Assembly (NCBI RefSeq): GCF_036178845.1
Contig: NZ_CP108070.1
Coordinates: 10,850,001 to 10,914,000, forward strand
DNA length: 64,000 nt
Source of the DNA: Streptomyces sp. NBC_00271
Lineage (GTDB): Bacteria; Actinomycetota; Actinomycetes; Streptomycetales; Streptomycetaceae
Reading direction: 5' to 3'
Part shown: piece by piece, positions 62,326 to 64,000 of the stretch
Position numbering within the stretch: position 1 is the stretch's first letter
Layout of the letters: each line of letters opens with the position of its first letter
Translations under genes and position numbers: made by a program
Notes under the pieces: generated by a model
The model's database searches: none
Told to the model about the DNA's origin: nothing
Seen by the model: the letters and a program-made list of their open reading frames with translations, nothing else

Positions 62326-63204
62326 TCACGCGGGTGCGGACGGAACGGCGATGACGGGGCAGCGCGCGTGGTGCAGCACGCCCTGGCTGACTGAGCCCAG
62401 CAGCATGCCGGTGAATCCTCCGCGACCCCGGGTGCCCACCACCAGGCCCAGCGCGTGGGCCGAGGCGTCGGTGAGCACCTGGACGGGATGCCCGACGACC
62501 AGTTCGTGGCGCAGGTCCACCTCGGGGTAGCGGGGGCGGCGACCGGCCACGATCTCGGAAAGCAGCCGACGGGACTCCTGCTGTGACTCGTACTCGTCGA
62601 AGATCCTCAGGTGGCCGGGCTCCCAGACGTACAGGGCGCGCAGCTCGGCGCCGCGCAGAGCCGCCTCCTCGAACGCCAGGTCGACCGCGGCGCCGGAGTG
62701 CGCGCTGCCGTCGACCGCGACGACGTAGTACGCGGGTTCCTGGGTGACGTGCTCCGGCTCGGGCACGACCACCACGGGACAATGGGCGTGGGCCATGACA
62801 GGTATGGCGACCGAGGCGGAGCCGAACACCTCCTGGGCCCGGCTCAGGTGCCGCGAGCCCAGCACGACGGCCGTGGCGTCGCGGCTCTGCTCGCGCAGCA
62901 CCCCCACGGGGTCGCCCACCGCGAGCGGCGCGTCCACTTCGAGCTGCGGGTGCTTCGCCATGACGAACTTCACGGCCTCTTCGAGCACCTGCTTGCCGGC
63001 TTGGCGCAGTGCCTCGTTCCACTCCTCCCGGGGCGAGATCTCCCGCTTCCCATAGCCCTTGGTCGGCACGCCCTCGACGTGGACCAGACGCAACGGCAGC
63101 TGACGGCGAGCGGCCTCATCGGCCGCCCAGGCCAGCGCCATCCGGTGGGCGGGATCGGGATCGACGCCCACCACGATCGGCCGACGATCACCGAGCCGGG
63201 ACAT
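62326..63204 (-). CDS. Tandem universal stress protein (USP), divergent type
   Basis: 292 residues from ATG 63204 after GGAGGCAGTC. Unusually, the second domain keeps the ATP-binding pattern (GTRGRGGFTGMLLGS) while the first is changed (GSRHLSRAQEVFGSASVAI). This is the reverse of the other USPs here. The opening IVVGVDPDPAHRMALAWAADEA lacks the usual GS after VGVD. It overlaps the DUF1918 gene by 17 bp, so the two are co-transcribed. Confidence 0.9.
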   Translation of the reverse strand: MSRLGDRRPIVVGVDPDPAHRMALAWAADEAARRQLPLRLVHVEGVPTKGYGKREISPREEWNEALRQAGKQVLEEAVKFVMAKHPQLEVDAPLAVGDPVGVLREQSRDATAVVLGSRHLSRAQEVFGSASVAIPVMAHAHCPVVVVPEPEHVTQEPAYYVVAVDGSAHSGAAVDLAFEEAALRGAELRALYVWEPGHLRIFDEYESQQESRRLLSEIVAGRRPRYPEVDLRHELVVGHPVQVLTDASAHALGLVVGTRGRGGFTGMLLGSVSQGVLHHARCPVIAVPSAPA

Positions 63205-63538
63205 GACTGCCTCCGGTCAGCAGCTCGTCGGGGGCCGACGAGGCGTCCGCAGACGGGCCTGCGGGATGCGGTGCAGACGTCAGACGCCTGATGTACGCGC
63301 CGGGGCCGGGGAAGTACAGGGTCCTCCGTCCGTTTTCGGCCCATCGCACGTCACGGGGCGGACCGCCGTCCGGATGGTGCAGCCCGACGATTTCGCCGTC
63401 GCGGGCGATGACCCCTGCCGTGGTGCCGCGTACGACGATCTCGTCGCCGACGTGGGCGAGCATCGAGGTACCGGTCGCCCCGGGGCCGGGACTCGGCATG
63501 GCCAGCTCGTTCTTCTTCGGTGGCGCGGGAGCGGACAT
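63188..63538 (-). CDS. DUF1918 domain protein
   Basis: 116 residues from ATG 63538 (GGAAGGAGGCGAGGG upstream). After a 25-residue leader the DUF1918 domain reads MLAHVGDEIVVRGTTAGV, GEIVGLHHPDGGPPRDVRW and RRTLYFPGPGAYIRRL, a small SH3-like barrel of unknown role. A Ser/Ala-rich tail follows. Operon with the USP at 62326. The broken copy at 42150-42354 is its homologue. Confidence 0.83.
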   Translation of the reverse strand: MSAPAPPKKNELAMPSPGPGATGTSMLAHVGDEIVVRGTTAGVIARDGEIVGLHHPDGGPPRDVRWAENGRRTLYFPGPGAYIRRLTSAPHPAGPSADASSAPDELLTGGSHVPAR

Positions 63539-63620
63539 CGCCCTCGCCTCCTTCCTGCGATGGTGCGGAGCAGTGCCGCCGCCGATTTCGTTCAAGGCCG
63601 CGGCACCGCTGACCTGCCAG

Positions 63621-63634
63621 AGGCCATTGGTCCC
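63621..63634. promoter_or_regulatory. Candidate OsdR/DevR-like box (minus strand GGGACCAATGGCCT)
   Basis: One imperfect palindrome 83-96 bp upstream of the DUF1918 start. The GGGACC left arm and AT centre are nearer the mycobacterial DevR consensus than the GC-rich boxes. No second box was seen. Confidence 0.45.
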
Positions 63635-63663
63635 CGGCCCCCCTTCCGCCACACCGGGACTGC

Positions 63664-64000
63664 TCACCGTGTGCGCTTCGAGAGCGCGGGGGTGCGGAAG
63701 GCCGTCGGGTCCGAGGGCATGGCGCGAGGTTCCGGGCGCAGTCGGGCTTCGATGTCGGCGCGCACCCTGGCGGTCAGCTCCTCAAGGGCTCGGGACAGGG
63801 CCGGCGTGACCGGTTCGGGGTCGTAGATCCGCCGGGCCGATGCGGGCAGAGTGGCGAGGTCCGCGCGGAACCGCTCACGGGCGTTCTGCCACCGGTCCGG
63901 CTGCCCCGCTCGCCGACCGCCCCGCATGACGGTGTGCAGCAGCTGCCGTGCGGAGTCCGGCGGGTCCTCTCCGACGAGAGATATGACGTCGGGCCGCCCG
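63664..64000 (-). CDS. pncB: Nicotinate phosphoribosyltransferase, C-terminal part (5' end beyond window)
   Basis: The frame stays open to base 64000, so the gene continues outside. The 111 visible residues read DVISLVGEDPPDSARQLLHTVMRGGRR and continue WQNARERFRADLATLPASAR to IYDPEPVTPALSRAL, the C-terminal region typical of actinobacterial PncB. The enzyme makes nicotinate mononucleotide for NAD salvage. M. tuberculosis pncB2 is a DosR-regulon gene, so its place at the edge of this island is fitting. The promoter is not visible. Confidence 0.82.
   Translation of the reverse strand, partial: GRPDVISLVGEDPPDSARQLLHTVMRGGRRAGQPDRWQNARERFRADLATLPASARRIYDPEPVTPALSRALEELTARVRADIEARLRPEPRAMPSDPTAFRTPALSKRTR

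Noticed and set aside
62141..63022. N-terminal extension of the second nitroreductase
   Set aside because: This part is antisense to the USP gene and has the Arg-rich look of a wrong frame; a good GTG start lies at 62140.
1..64000. CRISPR arrays, tRNA, rRNA and transposases
   Set aside because: No regular short repeats with spacers, no cloverleaf-like sequence and no transposase motif were seen on reading either strand.

Overview
The window is GC-rich actinobacterial DNA, almost certainly Streptomyces: nearly every codon ends in G or C, GTG starts are common, ribosome-binding sites are of the GGAGG type, and the proteins are typical of that genus. No rRNA, tRNA, CRISPR array, phage gene or intact insertion sequence was seen. 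The content closely resembles the DosR/DevR (OsdR in Streptomyces) hypoxia and dormancy regulon, packed into one island of about 55 kb.

Layout. 1-2903: end of a LuxR-type regulator and four small genes, three of them for membrane proteins and each of those three preceded by a similar TCACCCG/CGGGTGA palindrome. 2968-7888: two large PAS/SpoIIE-phosphatase/HATPase regulators. 8087-18667: CBS-BON protein, Acg-type nitroreductase, broken Hsp20 gene, SulP transporter, P1B ATPase fused to hemerythrin, DoxX-like protein, USP-adhP-USP. 18673-26136: polyphosphate kinase 2, phosphoketolase, GAPDH, beta-phosphoglucomutase and GH65 phosphorylase. 26152-31078: USP, then a GNAT/acyl-CoA synthetase fusion, CBS-BON and flavodoxin operon closed by a strong hairpin. 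31259-35082: DevS-like GAF kinase, DevR-like regulator, CBS-BON and a cyclic-nucleotide-binding protein. 35304-43145: USP-ppdK-USP, two more USPs, decayed genes, CBS-BON. 43601-49376: operon for AMP-forming acyl/acetyl-CoA synthetase, 2-oxoacid dehydrogenase E1 alpha, E1 beta and E2, and an acyl carrier protein. 49896-54647: group 3b-like [NiFe] hydrogenase and its maturation protease. 54841-64000: USP, decayed USP, a coupled operon of nitroreductase, CBS, cation ATPase and two TrkA proteins, DUF1918-USP, and the end of pncB.

How it fits together. A repeated operator-like palindrome, best form GGGCCGATCGGCCC, lies upstream of at least a dozen of these units, often as two boxes about 20 bp apart. 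One copy lies upstream of the devR-like gene itself. This suggests one autoregulated NarL-family regulator coordinates stress proteins (nine intact USPs, five CBS proteins, two nitroreductases), hydrogen and redox metabolism, and carbon and energy enzymes. Several of the enzymes use Pi, PPi or polyphosphate in place of ATP. Broken copies (Hsp20, DUF1918, HTH protein, USP) show that the island is also losing genes. All functional calls are from reading the sequence; no database search was run.
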